Source of the DNA: QHXQ01 sp036389375
GTDB taxonomy: Bacteria; Acidobacteriota; Blastocatellia; Pyrinomonadales; Pyrinomonadaceae
Assembly (NCBI GenBank): GCA_036389375.1
Contig: DASVQA010000189.1
Coordinates: forward strand, 1-21,650
Length of the DNA: 21,650 bases
Direction of reading: 5' to 3'
Shown here: piece after piece, positions 7,366 through 14,393 of the stretch
Numbering within the stretch: the first letter of the stretch is position 1
Layout of the letters: each line of letters starts with the position of its first letter
Program-made: the position numbers and the translations under genes
The notes under the pieces: generated by a model
Told to the model about the DNA's origin: nothing
The model's database searches: none
Seen by the model: the letters and a program-made list of their open reading frames with translations, nothing else

Positions 7366-8109
7366 ATGAATTTTGCCGGACAGGTAGCGATTGTGACCGG
7401 CGGCGCGTCGGGCATCGGGCGCGCGTGCGCGGTGGAGTTTGCGCGCGGCGGCGCGGGCGTCATCGTCGTGGACATCGCGGGCGAGGATGCGTTGAACGAG
7501 ACGGCGCGGCTCGTGCGCGAGACGGGCGTGCGCTGCGTCACGTTCCACGCCGACGTGACCGACTTCGGCAAAGCCGAGCGCGTCGTCGCGGAGACGCGCG
7601 TGCGGCTTGGGCGCGTTGACATGCTCATTAATGCAGCGGGCACGAGCGACGATGCGCCCGTCTGGAAGATGACCGAGACACAGTGGGAGCGCGTCTTGAG
7701 CATCAACCTCAAGGGCACGTTTAACTACACGCGCGCCGTCGCGCCCGTGTTGCGCGCGCAACAGTCGGGCAAGATCGTCAACGTCGCGTCCATCGAGGCT
7801 GGGCGCGGGCGCTTCGGCATCTCGGCTTACGCGGCGTCGAAGGCGGGCGTCATTGCCTTCACGCGCACGACGGCAACGGAACTCGGCGCGGCCAACATCA
7901 ACGTCAACGCCGTTGCGCCCGGTTTCATCCGCACGCCACTCGTCGAGCGTCTGCCGGATGAAGTTAAAGCGGAAGCGGCGCGGGCGTCCGTGTTTGGGCG
8001 CATCGGCGAACCTGAAGAGGTCGCAAACGTCGTCGCCTTTCTCTGCACGGACGCTGCGCGCTACGTGACCGGCGCAGTCATACGCGTGGACGGCGGGCAG
8101 CTTCTCTGA
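7366..8109 (+). CDS. Short-chain dehydrogenase/reductase (FabG-like, classical SDR)
   Basis: At 247 residues this is a full-length classical SDR. The NAD(P)-binding motif TGGASGIG (11-18) follows the first beta strand. Asp at 36 (VVDI) at the end of strand 2 suggests NAD(H) preference. NAAG is at 89-92, and the catalytic set is N114, S142, Y155 and K159 (YAASK). The C-terminus has the usual PGFIRTP and VDGG motifs. It would oxidise or reduce an alcohol/ketone in the cytoplasm. FabG itself is usually in a fatty-acid cluster; here the neighbours are a permease, a Rieske oxygenase and a crotonase, so a catabolic dehydrogenase is more likely. The ribosome site is weak. The gene ends 12 nt before the permease start. 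Confidence 0.93.
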   Translation: MNFAGQVAIVTGGASGIGRACAVEFARGGAGVIVVDIAGEDALNETARLVRETGVRCVTFHADVTDFGKAERVVAETRVRLGRVDMLINAAGTSDDAPVWKMTETQWERVLSINLKGTFNYTRAVAPVLRAQQSGKIVNVASIEAGRGRFGISAYAASKAGVIAFTRTTATELGAANINVNAVAPGFIRTPLVERLPDEVKAEAARASVFGRIGEPEEVANVVAFLCTDAARYVTGAVIRVDGGQLL

Positions 8110-8121
8110 ATCAAAATCTCC

Positions 8122-9510
8122 TTGCCAGCAACAGAGCACAGCGCCGTTGTTGACCCGTCTGCGCCGCGCGGGCAACTGCTGCGCGTGCTGGGCGTGGCGT
8201 TCGGGCTGGCGGTGATCGTGGGCGGCGTGATCGGCATGGGCATCCTGCGCACACCGGGCGAGGTCGCGGCGCGGTTGCCGGACGTGCGCCTATTCTTGGG
8301 CGTGTGGCTGCTCGGCGGACTCTACGCGCTGCTCGGCACTGTCTCTGTGGCCGAACTGAGCACGATGCTGCCGCGCTCAGGCGGCTTCTACGTCTTCGCG
8401 CGGCGCGCGCTCGGCGAGTATCCCGGCTTCGTGATCGGTTGGAGCGACTGGCTCTCGACGTGCGGCACGGTCGCCGCCATCGCGCTCGTCGTCGGCGAGT
8501 ACGCGGGCGCGCTTGTGCCGCATCTCGCGGGGCGCAACGTGCAGGTCGCGCTGTGCGCGGTTCTAGTCTTCGCGCTCCTGCAATGGCGCGGCGTGCGTTG
8601 GGGCGCGCGCACGCAGGAGTTGACGAGCCTCGTCAAGACGCTCGCCTTCGCCGCGCTCATCGCGGCCTGCTTCATCATCGGCGGCCGGAGCGACACCGCG
8701 CCCGCCGGCGCGGTCGCCCCACCACTGGCGTCCGTCCCACACGGCCTTGCGCTCCTGCCCGCGCTGGTCTTGGCCCTACAGGGCGTCATTTACACTTACG
8801 ACGGCTGGTACAACACGATCTACTTTGGCGAAGAGGTACGCGACAGCGCACGCAGCATCCCGCGCGCGATGCTCGGCGGCGTGCTGCTCGTCATCGCCGT
8901 CTATTTAGCGCTCAACGTGGCGCTCGTCTACGTGCTGCCGCTCGCGCAACTCGCGGGTGCGCCGCTCGCGGCCGGGACGCTCGCGGCTGCGGTGTTCGGC
9001 CCGCGTGGCGGCACGATCATCAGCGCGCTCGCCACCGTCTCGCTGCTGGCGGCCGTGAACGCTTACACCATGACCGCGCCGCGCATACTCTTCGCCATGA
9101 GCCGCGACGGGCTGTGCTGGCGGCGCGCGGGCGTCGTCAACGCGGGCGGCACGCCGACCGTCGCGCTCATGAGCAGCACGCTTGCTACCGCCGTGCTGAT
9201 CGTCTATAGCGGCACGTTCGAGCGTGTGCTTGCCGCGCTCGCCTTCTTCTTCGTGACCAACTACGCGGTTGCATTCCTCTCAGTCTTCGTCCTACGCCGC
9301 CGCGCGCCTGAAGCCGCGCGCCCGTATCGCGCATGGGGTTATCCGTGGACGACGGGCGCGGCGCTCATCGGCTCAATCGCCTTTCTCGGCGGCGCGATCA
9401 TGAGCGACACCGCCAACAGCTTGGCCGCGCTCCTGCTGTTAGCTATAAGCTACCCTGCGTTCGTGCTGCTCAAACGGAGCAAAACTCTGACCGGAGACAG
9501 ACAAGGTTGA
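8122..9510 (+). CDS. APC-superfamily amino acid/amine permease
   Basis: The 462-residue protein has about 12 predicted hydrophobic helices. The APC signature in helix 1 is the broken-helix GGVIGMGILRTPG (34-46), which in LeuT-fold APC transporters contacts the amino or carboxyl group of the substrate. Helix 6 carries the YTYDGWYN region typical of L-type/SteT-like exchangers. Members move amino acids, polyamines or related amines by proton symport or exchange. The start is assigned to TTG at 8122, the only start codon between the in-frame SDR stop (8107) and the hydrophobic core; no good Shine-Dalgarno is seen. Its TGA (9508-9510) overlaps the TTG start of the Rieske oxygenase gene, implying translational coupling. 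The transported substrate may therefore be the oxygenase substrate or its precursor. Confidence 0.9.
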   Translation: MPATEHSAVVDPSAPRGQLLRVLGVAFGLAVIVGGVIGMGILRTPGEVAARLPDVRLFLGVWLLGGLYALLGTVSVAELSTMLPRSGGFYVFARRALGEYPGFVIGWSDWLSTCGTVAAIALVVGEYAGALVPHLAGRNVQVALCAVLVFALLQWRGVRWGARTQELTSLVKTLAFAALIAACFIIGGRSDTAPAGAVAPPLASVPHGLALLPALVLALQGVIYTYDGWYNTIYFGEEVRDSARSIPRAMLGGVLLVIAVYLALNVALVYVLPLAQLAGAPLAAGTLAAAVFGPRGGTIISALATVSLLAAVNAYTMTAPRILFAMSRDGLCWRRAGVVNAGGTPTVALMSSTLATAVLIVYSGTFERVLAALAFFFVTNYAVAFLSVFVLRRRAPEAARPYRAWGYPWTTGAALIGSIAFLGGAIMSDTANSLAALLLLAISYPAFVLLKRSKTLTGDRQG

Positions 9511-10595
9511 GCGCAGACTCATACAATTTCGACGCGCGCTTACCCTACGCCGAGACGCCGCCGGCCGCGTGGTACACAGACCCGCGCGTGCTGGCTGCGG
9601 AGCAGCAGCGTGTCTTTGCGCGCACGTGGCAACTTGTCGGGCGCGCGGCGGAGGTCGCTCGGCCGGGCCAGTATTTCACCGCGATGGTCGCGGATGAACC
9701 CTTAATCGTCGCGCGCGGTGCGGACGAACGTCTGCGCGCCTTCTCGAACGTCTGCCGGCATCGCGCGGGGCCGGTAGCCAACGGGTGCGGGCAGCGCAAT
9801 AGTTTTCAGTGCGGCTATCATGGGTGGACTTACGCGCTCGACGGGCGGCTGACGGGCACGCCGGAGTTTGCAGGCGTAGAGAATTTCAATAAGGCGGAAC
9901 ATGCGCTGCCGCAGTTTAGCGTCGAGACGTGGGGCGCGCTTGTCTTCGTCAACCTTGATCCCGACGCTGCGCCGCTCGCCGCGACGCTCGCGGATATGCC
10001 AGCGCCTACGGATCAGCACGCGGATGCAGCCGCGCTGCAACTGGCGGCGCGCAAGGATTGGTATCTGGACTGCAACTGGAAGGTCTATGTGGACAACTAC
10101 CTCGAAGGCTACCACATCCCTATCGTGCATCCGGCGCTCAACCGCGAACTCGACTACGCGCGCTATCGCACCGAAACCCGGCGGCTCTACTCTATTCAGC
10201 ACGCGCCGCTCAAACGCGCGACCGCAACCCGTCTGCAAGCGGGCGCGGGCGCAACCGACGACGCCGCGCAATACTTCTGGGTCTTCCCCAACCTGATGCT
10301 CAACGTCTATGCCGACAACTATTCCACCAATCTGATCGTGCCTCTCGGCGCAGAGCGCACGTTGACCGTCTTCGAGTGGTATTTCCGCGCGCCTGAGAGC
10401 GCAGCTACAAAAGAGCGCGTGCGGCAGACAGTCGAGTTCAGCGACGAGATTCAACGCGAAGACATAAGCATCTGCGAAGCGGTGCAGAGGGGTTTGCGCT
10501 CGCGCACCTACACGCGCGGGCGCTACTCGGTCAAACGCGAAAACGGCGTCCACCATTTTCACGGCCTGCTCGCAGAGTTTTTAGCGCGAGACTAA
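9507..10595 (+). CDS. Rieske non-heme iron oxygenase, alpha subunit
   Basis: The 362-residue product is a ring-hydroxylating-type oxygenase alpha subunit. The Rieske [2Fe-2S] motif is C83-x-H85 ... C102-x-x-H105 with 16 residues between. The mononuclear iron site is H203 and H208 in NYLEGYHIPIVHP, with D319 (QREDIS) as likely carboxylate ligand. The residue three before H203, the electron-transfer bridge between subunits, is Glu (E200). Most aromatic dioxygenases have Asp there; Glu is known in CntA, the carnitine monooxygenase. Quaternary-amine oxygenases (choline, betaine, carnitine) are thus the closest functional idea, but the substrate is not proven. No ferredoxin, reductase or beta subunit is adjacent, so electrons must come from elsewhere. 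The start is TTG at 9507, with GGAG 10 nt upstream, overlapping the permease stop; upstream in-frame ATGs lie inside the permease gene. Confidence 0.9.
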   Translation: MSADSYNFDARLPYAETPPAAWYTDPRVLAAEQQRVFARTWQLVGRAAEVARPGQYFTAMVADEPLIVARGADERLRAFSNVCRHRAGPVANGCGQRNSFQCGYHGWTYALDGRLTGTPEFAGVENFNKAEHALPQFSVETWGALVFVNLDPDAAPLAATLADMPAPTDQHADAAALQLAARKDWYLDCNWKVYVDNYLEGYHIPIVHPALNRELDYARYRTETRRLYSIQHAPLKRATATRLQAGAGATDDAAQYFWVFPNLMLNVYADNYSTNLIVPLGAERTLTVFEWYFRAPESAATKERVRQTVEFSDEIQREDISICEAVQRGLRSRTYTRGRYSVKRENGVHHFHGLLAEFLARD

Positions 10596-10611
10596 TACAC
10601 GTGCCGTCGGT

Positions 10612-10617
10612 TAGAAT
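10612..10617 (+). promoter_or_regulatory. Possible -10 element before the crotonase-family gene
   Basis: TAGAAT followed by CC sits 21 nt before the ATG at 10639, in a 43-nt gap. No -35 is evident. It would give a very short leader and an internal promoter within the oxygenase operon. Confidence 0.25.
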
Positions 10618-10638
10618 CCTGCGGGCCCCGGACAGACA

Positions 10639-11418
10639 ATGAGCGACACATACCAGCACATCCGCTGCAACATCGCAGACCGCGTGGCGCGCATCACGTT
10701 CGCGCGCCCGCCGCTCAACGTGCTGAACATTGCGATGATGCGCGAAACGGTCGCAGCGCTAGACGAATGCTCACGCACGCGCAATCTCGTCGCCGTCGTG
10801 TTCGACGCGGCGGACGACCTGCGGGCCTTTAGCGCGGGCGTCGCCGTTGAAGAACACGTCGCGGAGACGATCTACCAGATGCTCGAATCGTTCCACGACA
10901 TCTTCCGTGCGCTCGAAGATTTGGCGCTGCCGACGCTCGCGGTCGTGGACGGCGCGGCGTTGGGCGGCGGCTGCGAGTTGGTCGCCGCGTGCGACATCGT
11001 CATCGCCAGCGAGCGGGCGCGCTTCGGGCAACCGGAGATTAAACTCGGCGTCTTCCCGCCGGTCGCGGCGGTGCTACTCCCGCGCGTCGTCGGCGAGAAA
11101 CGCGCGCGCGAACTGATCCTGACCGGCGAGTTGATCGATGCGCCGGAAGCCCTGCGCCTCGGCCTCGCAAGCTACGTCGTGCCGCACGCGCAACTCGCGC
11201 AGCAGACTGAAGAGATATTGAGCCGGCTGCGTGAACTGTCCACGCCCGCGCTTGAATTTACGCGGCGCGCGCTCGACGTGGGGCGCGGCTGGTCGTTCAG
11301 GGAAGTGCTTGAGCGCGTCGAGAATCTTTATCTCAACGAGTTGATGAAGACGGAGGACGCGCAGGAAGGCGTGCGCGCCTTCATGGAGAAGCGCAAACCC
11401 GTCTGGCGCAATCGCTGA
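10639..11418 (+). CDS. Enoyl-CoA hydratase/isomerase family protein (crotonase fold)
   Basis: At 259 residues this is a full-length crotonase. The oxyanion-hole segments are FSAGV (64-68) and ALGGGCE (107-113). Both catalytic glutamates of true hydratases are present: E113 (GGCEL) and E133 (GQPEI), spaced by 20 residues as in rat crotonase (E144/E164). The string FGQPEIKLGVFPP and the FSAGV...EEH segment recall cyclohexa-1,5-diene-carbonyl-CoA hydratases and related acyl-CoA hydratases, from memory only. It would hydrate an unsaturated acyl-CoA, or reverse this, in the cytoplasm. It sits 43 nt after the Rieske gene, same strand. Together with the SDR (which could oxidise the resulting 3-hydroxyacyl-CoA), it completes two steps of a beta-oxidation-like sequence. 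No CoA ligase or thiolase is in the window. Confidence 0.9.
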   Translation: MSDTYQHIRCNIADRVARITFARPPLNVLNIAMMRETVAALDECSRTRNLVAVVFDAADDLRAFSAGVAVEEHVAETIYQMLESFHDIFRALEDLALPTLAVVDGAALGGGCELVAACDIVIASERARFGQPEIKLGVFPPVAAVLLPRVVGEKRARELILTGELIDAPEALRLGLASYVVPHAQLAQQTEEILSRLRELSTPALEFTRRALDVGRGWSFREVLERVENLYLNELMKTEDAQEGVRAFMEKRKPVWRNR

Positions 11419-11460
11419 AGCAGCGGGCGCGGAGACACAAACGCGCGAGTGCTAACGTTA

Positions 11461-12396
11461 ATGAAACACGCGTCCGCCACACGCTTCGCGGCCTGTCTCC
11501 GCGCGTTCCTGCTGTGCGCCTGCGCGCCCGGCGCACACGCGCAGACGCCAACGACGCCGACGCTCCCGCCACCCGTCGCCCAAGCCGCACCGGCCACAGA
11601 TGATCTGGTCACGCGTGCGACTACGGCCGTCTGCGCCGAGCGCGAGCAAGACCCGCAAGGGAGCGCCGCGATTGACGAGATGCAGGCCCGCCCCTCGCTG
11701 CCGCTGTTGCACGCGGAGGTTGTGGCCGGCGCGGCGCGCGCCGAGCGCCTGCTGCCCGTTGCGCGCACACTCGCCGCCGACGCTCTGCGCGCGCTCGCGC
11801 GTGATGAACGCGTCGCTGACCAGACCTTAAACCCTGCGCTCGCCCGGCTCGCAGCCGTGCGCCACGTCAAGCCCGATGTTGAGTTGCGCGACAACGCTTC
11901 GGTCTTTTACCGCGACCCGCACACGATCCGCTTCGGCACACTCTTTCTCGCCGGTTTGCGCTCGGACGAAGCGATGGTCAGCGTGCTCGCGCACGAGTTG
12001 ACGCACGTGGCGGACGGCCCGCGCTCATCGCTCGCGCCCTTGTTCCGGCGCTTGGGCGCACGCGCAGGCCGCGCCGCGCAGTTCCGCGTCGCCGGGCATC
12101 GCGGCGAAGAGTTGACGTGTGATCTGGTCGGCGTGTGGGCGGCGCGGGCTTACATCGCGCGCACGCCGTCGGTCGAAGCGTTTGCACGGCGCACCGCTCG
12201 CGCCGTCGAGCACAACTGCGTCACGCGCGACGAGACAGACCGCGCACATCTCTCCCCGCGCCGCACGATGCACGCCCTGCTCGCGCTCGACCCCGCGTTC
12301 GCGCGTGAAGTGACGGGCGAGGAAGGTGCGACGACGCTTGCGCCGCGCCGGCCCGCACGCGGTCGTCGCGCTGCCGCGCACGCAACGCCTCGTTGA
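11461..12396 (+). CDS. Exported M48-like zinc metalloprotease
   Basis: 311 residues from the ATG at 11461. A GTG at 11449 would add four residues, but the ATG gives a normal signal peptide (MKHAS, hydrophobic core, GAHAQ). The mature protein starts with a Pro/Thr-rich stretch. HELTH (H178, E179, H182) is an HExxH zinc site, and EELTCD (E217 ... D221) fits the ExxxD third-ligand motif of gluzincin M48-type peptidases. An FGTLFLAGL strand precedes the HExxH helix, as in M48 proteins. The C-terminal 30 residues are Arg/Ala-rich and probably disordered. Periplasmic M48 members (BepA, LoiP) degrade misfolded envelope proteins; the substrate here is unknown and membership is a motif-level call. It lies 42 nt after the crotonase gene and its stop overlaps the next gene's promoter. 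Confidence 0.75.
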   Translation: MKHASATRFAACLRAFLLCACAPGAHAQTPTTPTLPPPVAQAAPATDDLVTRATTAVCAEREQDPQGSAAIDEMQARPSLPLLHAEVVAGAARAERLLPVARTLAADALRALARDERVADQTLNPALARLAAVRHVKPDVELRDNASVFYRDPHTIRFGTLFLAGLRSDEAMVSVLAHELTHVADGPRSSLAPLFRRLGARAGRAAQFRVAGHRGEELTCDLVGVWAARAYIARTPSVEAFARRTARAVEHNCVTRDETDRAHLSPRRTMHALLALDPAFAREVTGEEGATTLAPRRPARGRRAAAHATPR

Positions 12397-12422
12397 CAGT
12401 TCGGCGCGTGCCTTCCTATGAT
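12393..12422 (+). promoter_or_regulatory. Strong sigma70-type promoter of the WD40-like lipoprotein gene
   Basis: A perfect -35 TTGACA (12393-12398) and TATGAT (12417-12422) are separated by 18 nt. The -35 contains the TGA stop codon of the M48-like gene. The first in-frame ATG of the next reading frame (12418) lies inside the -10 and cannot be on this transcript, so the gene must begin further down (12496 chosen). Confidence 0.7.
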
Positions 12423-12482
12423 CCATCCGCCACACGACCACACGCCATGCAGCCACATAACAGACACGCGGGCGACGCTGCA

Positions 12483-12545
12483 TGCTGAACGCGCAATGCT
12501 GAACCGTTTCTCCTTCATCCTGCATCGTTCATCATTCACCCTCTC
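12483..12545. repeat. Degenerate heptanucleotide repeat tract (9 units)
   Basis: Read in steps of 7 from 12483 the bases are TGCTGAA, CGCGCAA, TGCTGAA, CCGTTTC, TCCTTCA, TCCTGCA, TCGTTCA, TCATTCA, CCCTCTC. Units 5-8 fit TCNTKCA. Units 1 and 3 are identical and, read on the other strand (TTCAGCA), resemble the same theme in inverted orientation. The tract is much poorer in GC than its surroundings and encodes the N-terminal residues of the lipoprotein signal peptide. It resembles short tandemly repeated heptamers known from cyanobacteria. Confidence 0.5.
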
Positions 12546-13749
12546 GCTATGTCTGAGCGTCTGTCTCCTGCTCGGTGCGAGCGGCTGCCGGCAGATCGGC
12601 GAACGCCTGAGCGTACATCCGCGCGCGCTGCGCGACGTGCCGGCCACGCGGCTCGCCTTCCGGCTTGAGCCGGACATGGACGAGCGCACGCTGCCCGCGT
12701 CCATCACCGGCGACACACCGGAAGAACCGCTCGCCACCGTCAAACAGGATTTTGAGACGCGGCGCAAGGACGAGGCGCTGTTGCGCACCGTGCCGTCGCC
12801 CGACGGGCAGCGCGCGCTGGCGCTCTACGATCCGGGCGGGCTGCCTTCGGACGAGTTCAAACTCGATCTCTACGCCGCCGACGGGCGCTTCCTGCGCAAC
12901 CTGCTGCCCGAAAATCTGTCGGGCGCGTTTCTCTCGACCGCCGCGTGGTCGCCCGACGGGCAGTGGATCGCTTTCATCGCGCGCCAGACCGAGAAGCCGC
13001 AGCCGACGCCCACGCCGCCCGACGCCTTGCCGCTACCTTCAGCCGCGCCCGCCGACAACACGAACGCGGCGGCAACGACGCCCACCGTCGCGCCGCTTTT
13101 GCCGCCCGTGCAGATGTTCTCGACCGAGCAGGTCTATCTCTGCGACCGCGACGGTTTCAATCTGCGCCCGCTCACGACGCGCGCCGGGCTGGTCTATTTC
13201 TCGCTCGCGTGGTCGCCGGACGGGCATGCGCTCGCCGCGCTCGCCTGCACCGAAGCCGAACTCGCCGCGCGCATCAACGAGAACAAATTGCTCGCCGGCC
13301 GGCCCCGCCTCATCGAACGCGACGGGCGCGAGCGGCTCCTCGATGATCGGCTGATGGATGCGCTGCCCGTCTGGTCGCCGGATGCGGCGAAGCTGGCGAC
13401 GGCGAGCGATACAGACGTGCTCGTTTACGACGCGGCGGGCGATCCGCCGACCGGCGCGCTCATTGCCCTGCGTGACCCTTTGCTGCAAGCGTCCGCCAGT
13501 TTCGACGCGCGTAAACTGCCGACGGGCGGCGCGACCAATACGCCGCAGCAAACGCCGGCCGAAAGTGCGCCGCCGAGCGCGAGCGTGCCTCTATCATTCA
13601 ACCCGATTGTGCGGCTCGAATGGCCGCAGCCCGAAATGCTGCTCGTCCAGACCGGCTTTGTGCGCGTCTATCAGAACAACGAAGAGGTGCGCCGCTATCT
13701 GCGCTGGCACGCGTTGCACCTCAGCCCGCAGGCGGCGGTGCTCAACTAA
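12496..13749 (+). CDS. WD40-like (PD40) beta-propeller putative lipoprotein
   Basis: 417 residues from the ATG at 12496. The longer frame from 12418 starts inside the promoter -10. A basic N-region and hydrophobic core end in LLGASGC, with Cys31 as candidate lipidation site; position -3 is Ala rather than the usual Leu, so the lipobox is imperfect. The mature part holds TolB/PD40-type blades, each with an SPDG-like turn: VPSPDGQRALAL, AAWSPDGQWIAF, LAWSPDGHALAA and VWSPDAAKLATA. A Pro/Thr-rich insertion (about 12997-13105) separates two blades, and a second Pro/Ser-rich stretch occurs near 13530-13590. Such proteins are envelope-anchored binding or scaffold proteins; the partner is unknown. 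A strong promoter drives it independently of the M48-like gene. Confidence 0.75.
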   Translation: MLNRFSFILHRSSFTLSLCLSVCLLLGASGCRQIGERLSVHPRALRDVPATRLAFRLEPDMDERTLPASITGDTPEEPLATVKQDFETRRKDEALLRTVPSPDGQRALALYDPGGLPSDEFKLDLYAADGRFLRNLLPENLSGAFLSTAAWSPDGQWIAFIARQTEKPQPTPTPPDALPLPSAAPADNTNAAATTPTVAPLLPPVQMFSTEQVYLCDRDGFNLRPLTTRAGLVYFSLAWSPDGHALAALACTEAELAARINENKLLAGRPRLIERDGRERLLDDRLMDALPVWSPDAAKLATASDTDVLVYDAAGDPPTGALIALRDPLLQASASFDARKLPTGGATNTPQQTPAESAPPSASVPLSFNPIVRLEWPQPEMLLVQTGFVRVYQNNEEVRRYLRWHALHLSPQAAVLN

Positions 13750-13820
13750 GCGTTGCGCGCCCGGCACGCAAGCACGCGGCAGCTTTCGCTGTTCACTCTC
13801 TAAGACAGGAGAATCCTCTG

Positions 13821-14393
13821 ATGATCTATCAAAACGTCGCGGACATATTCGCTGCGAACGATGCGATCCGCAGTCGGCTGAGCGCGCGCGCCGCCGAGTT
13901 GAACGAAGCGCAGCAGAATTTTCGCCCGACCGCAGATGCTTGGTCGCCCGCAGAGATCGTCGAACATCTGGCGCTCATCGAAGGCCGGCTCACGAAATTA
14001 TTCAGCATGATGCTGCACAAGCTGGAAAGCGCGGCGGCAGCCGAAGGAGGCACGACGCCGCGGCCGATGGAGCCTTTCTCGCTCGACGAGTTTGCCGCGC
14101 AGGCGCAGCAGAAGTTCAACGCACCGGAAGAGGTGCGCCCGAGCGGCGGCGTCAAACTGGCCGACGCGCTCGCGCAACTGCAAGCGTCGCGCGCTGCGCT
14201 CAACGCTCTGCGCCCGCGCGTCGAAGCCGTTGACGGCGCAGCCGCCGCCTATCAGCACCCCGCCTTTGGTGCGCTCAATCTCTATCAATGGCTCGCCTTC
14301 ATCGGCGCACACGAACAACGTCATCTGCGCCAACTCGAACGGCTGCTGGCGCAGATGGACAGCGCAACTGACGGCACGGGAGCAGCCGCATGA
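13821..14393 (+). CDS. DinB-fold metal-binding protein
   Basis: 190 residues from the ATG at 13821, chosen for its AGGAGA Shine-Dalgarno (13807-13812); the longer open frame upstream overlaps the preceding gene. The pattern is a DinB/YfiT-like four-helix bundle: RPTADAWSPAEIVEHL with H49, and a C-terminal helix HEQRHLRQL giving H164 and H168. These form the usual HxnHxxxH metal triad. The WSPAEIVEHL segment is a hallmark of the family. DinB-superfamily members include bacillithiol S-transferases and mycothiol-dependent maleylpyruvate isomerase, but many are uncharacterised, so the reaction is not assigned. The stop overlaps the start of dacB (ATGA), implying co-translation. Confidence 0.85.
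   Translation: MIYQNVADIFAANDAIRSRLSARAAELNEAQQNFRPTADAWSPAEIVEHLALIEGRLTKLFSMMLHKLESAAAAEGGTTPRPMEPFSLDEFAAQAQQKFNAPEEVRPSGGVKLADALAQLQASRAALNALRPRVEAVDGAAAAYQHPAFGALNLYQWLAFIGAHEQRHLRQLERLLAQMDSATDGTGAAA

Noticed and set aside
9333..9506. N-terminal extension of the Rieske oxygenase from the ATG at 9333
   Set aside because: It lies inside the permease gene and encodes no recognisable sequence. TTG at 9507, with GGAG upstream and overlapping the permease stop, gives the normal family N-terminus.
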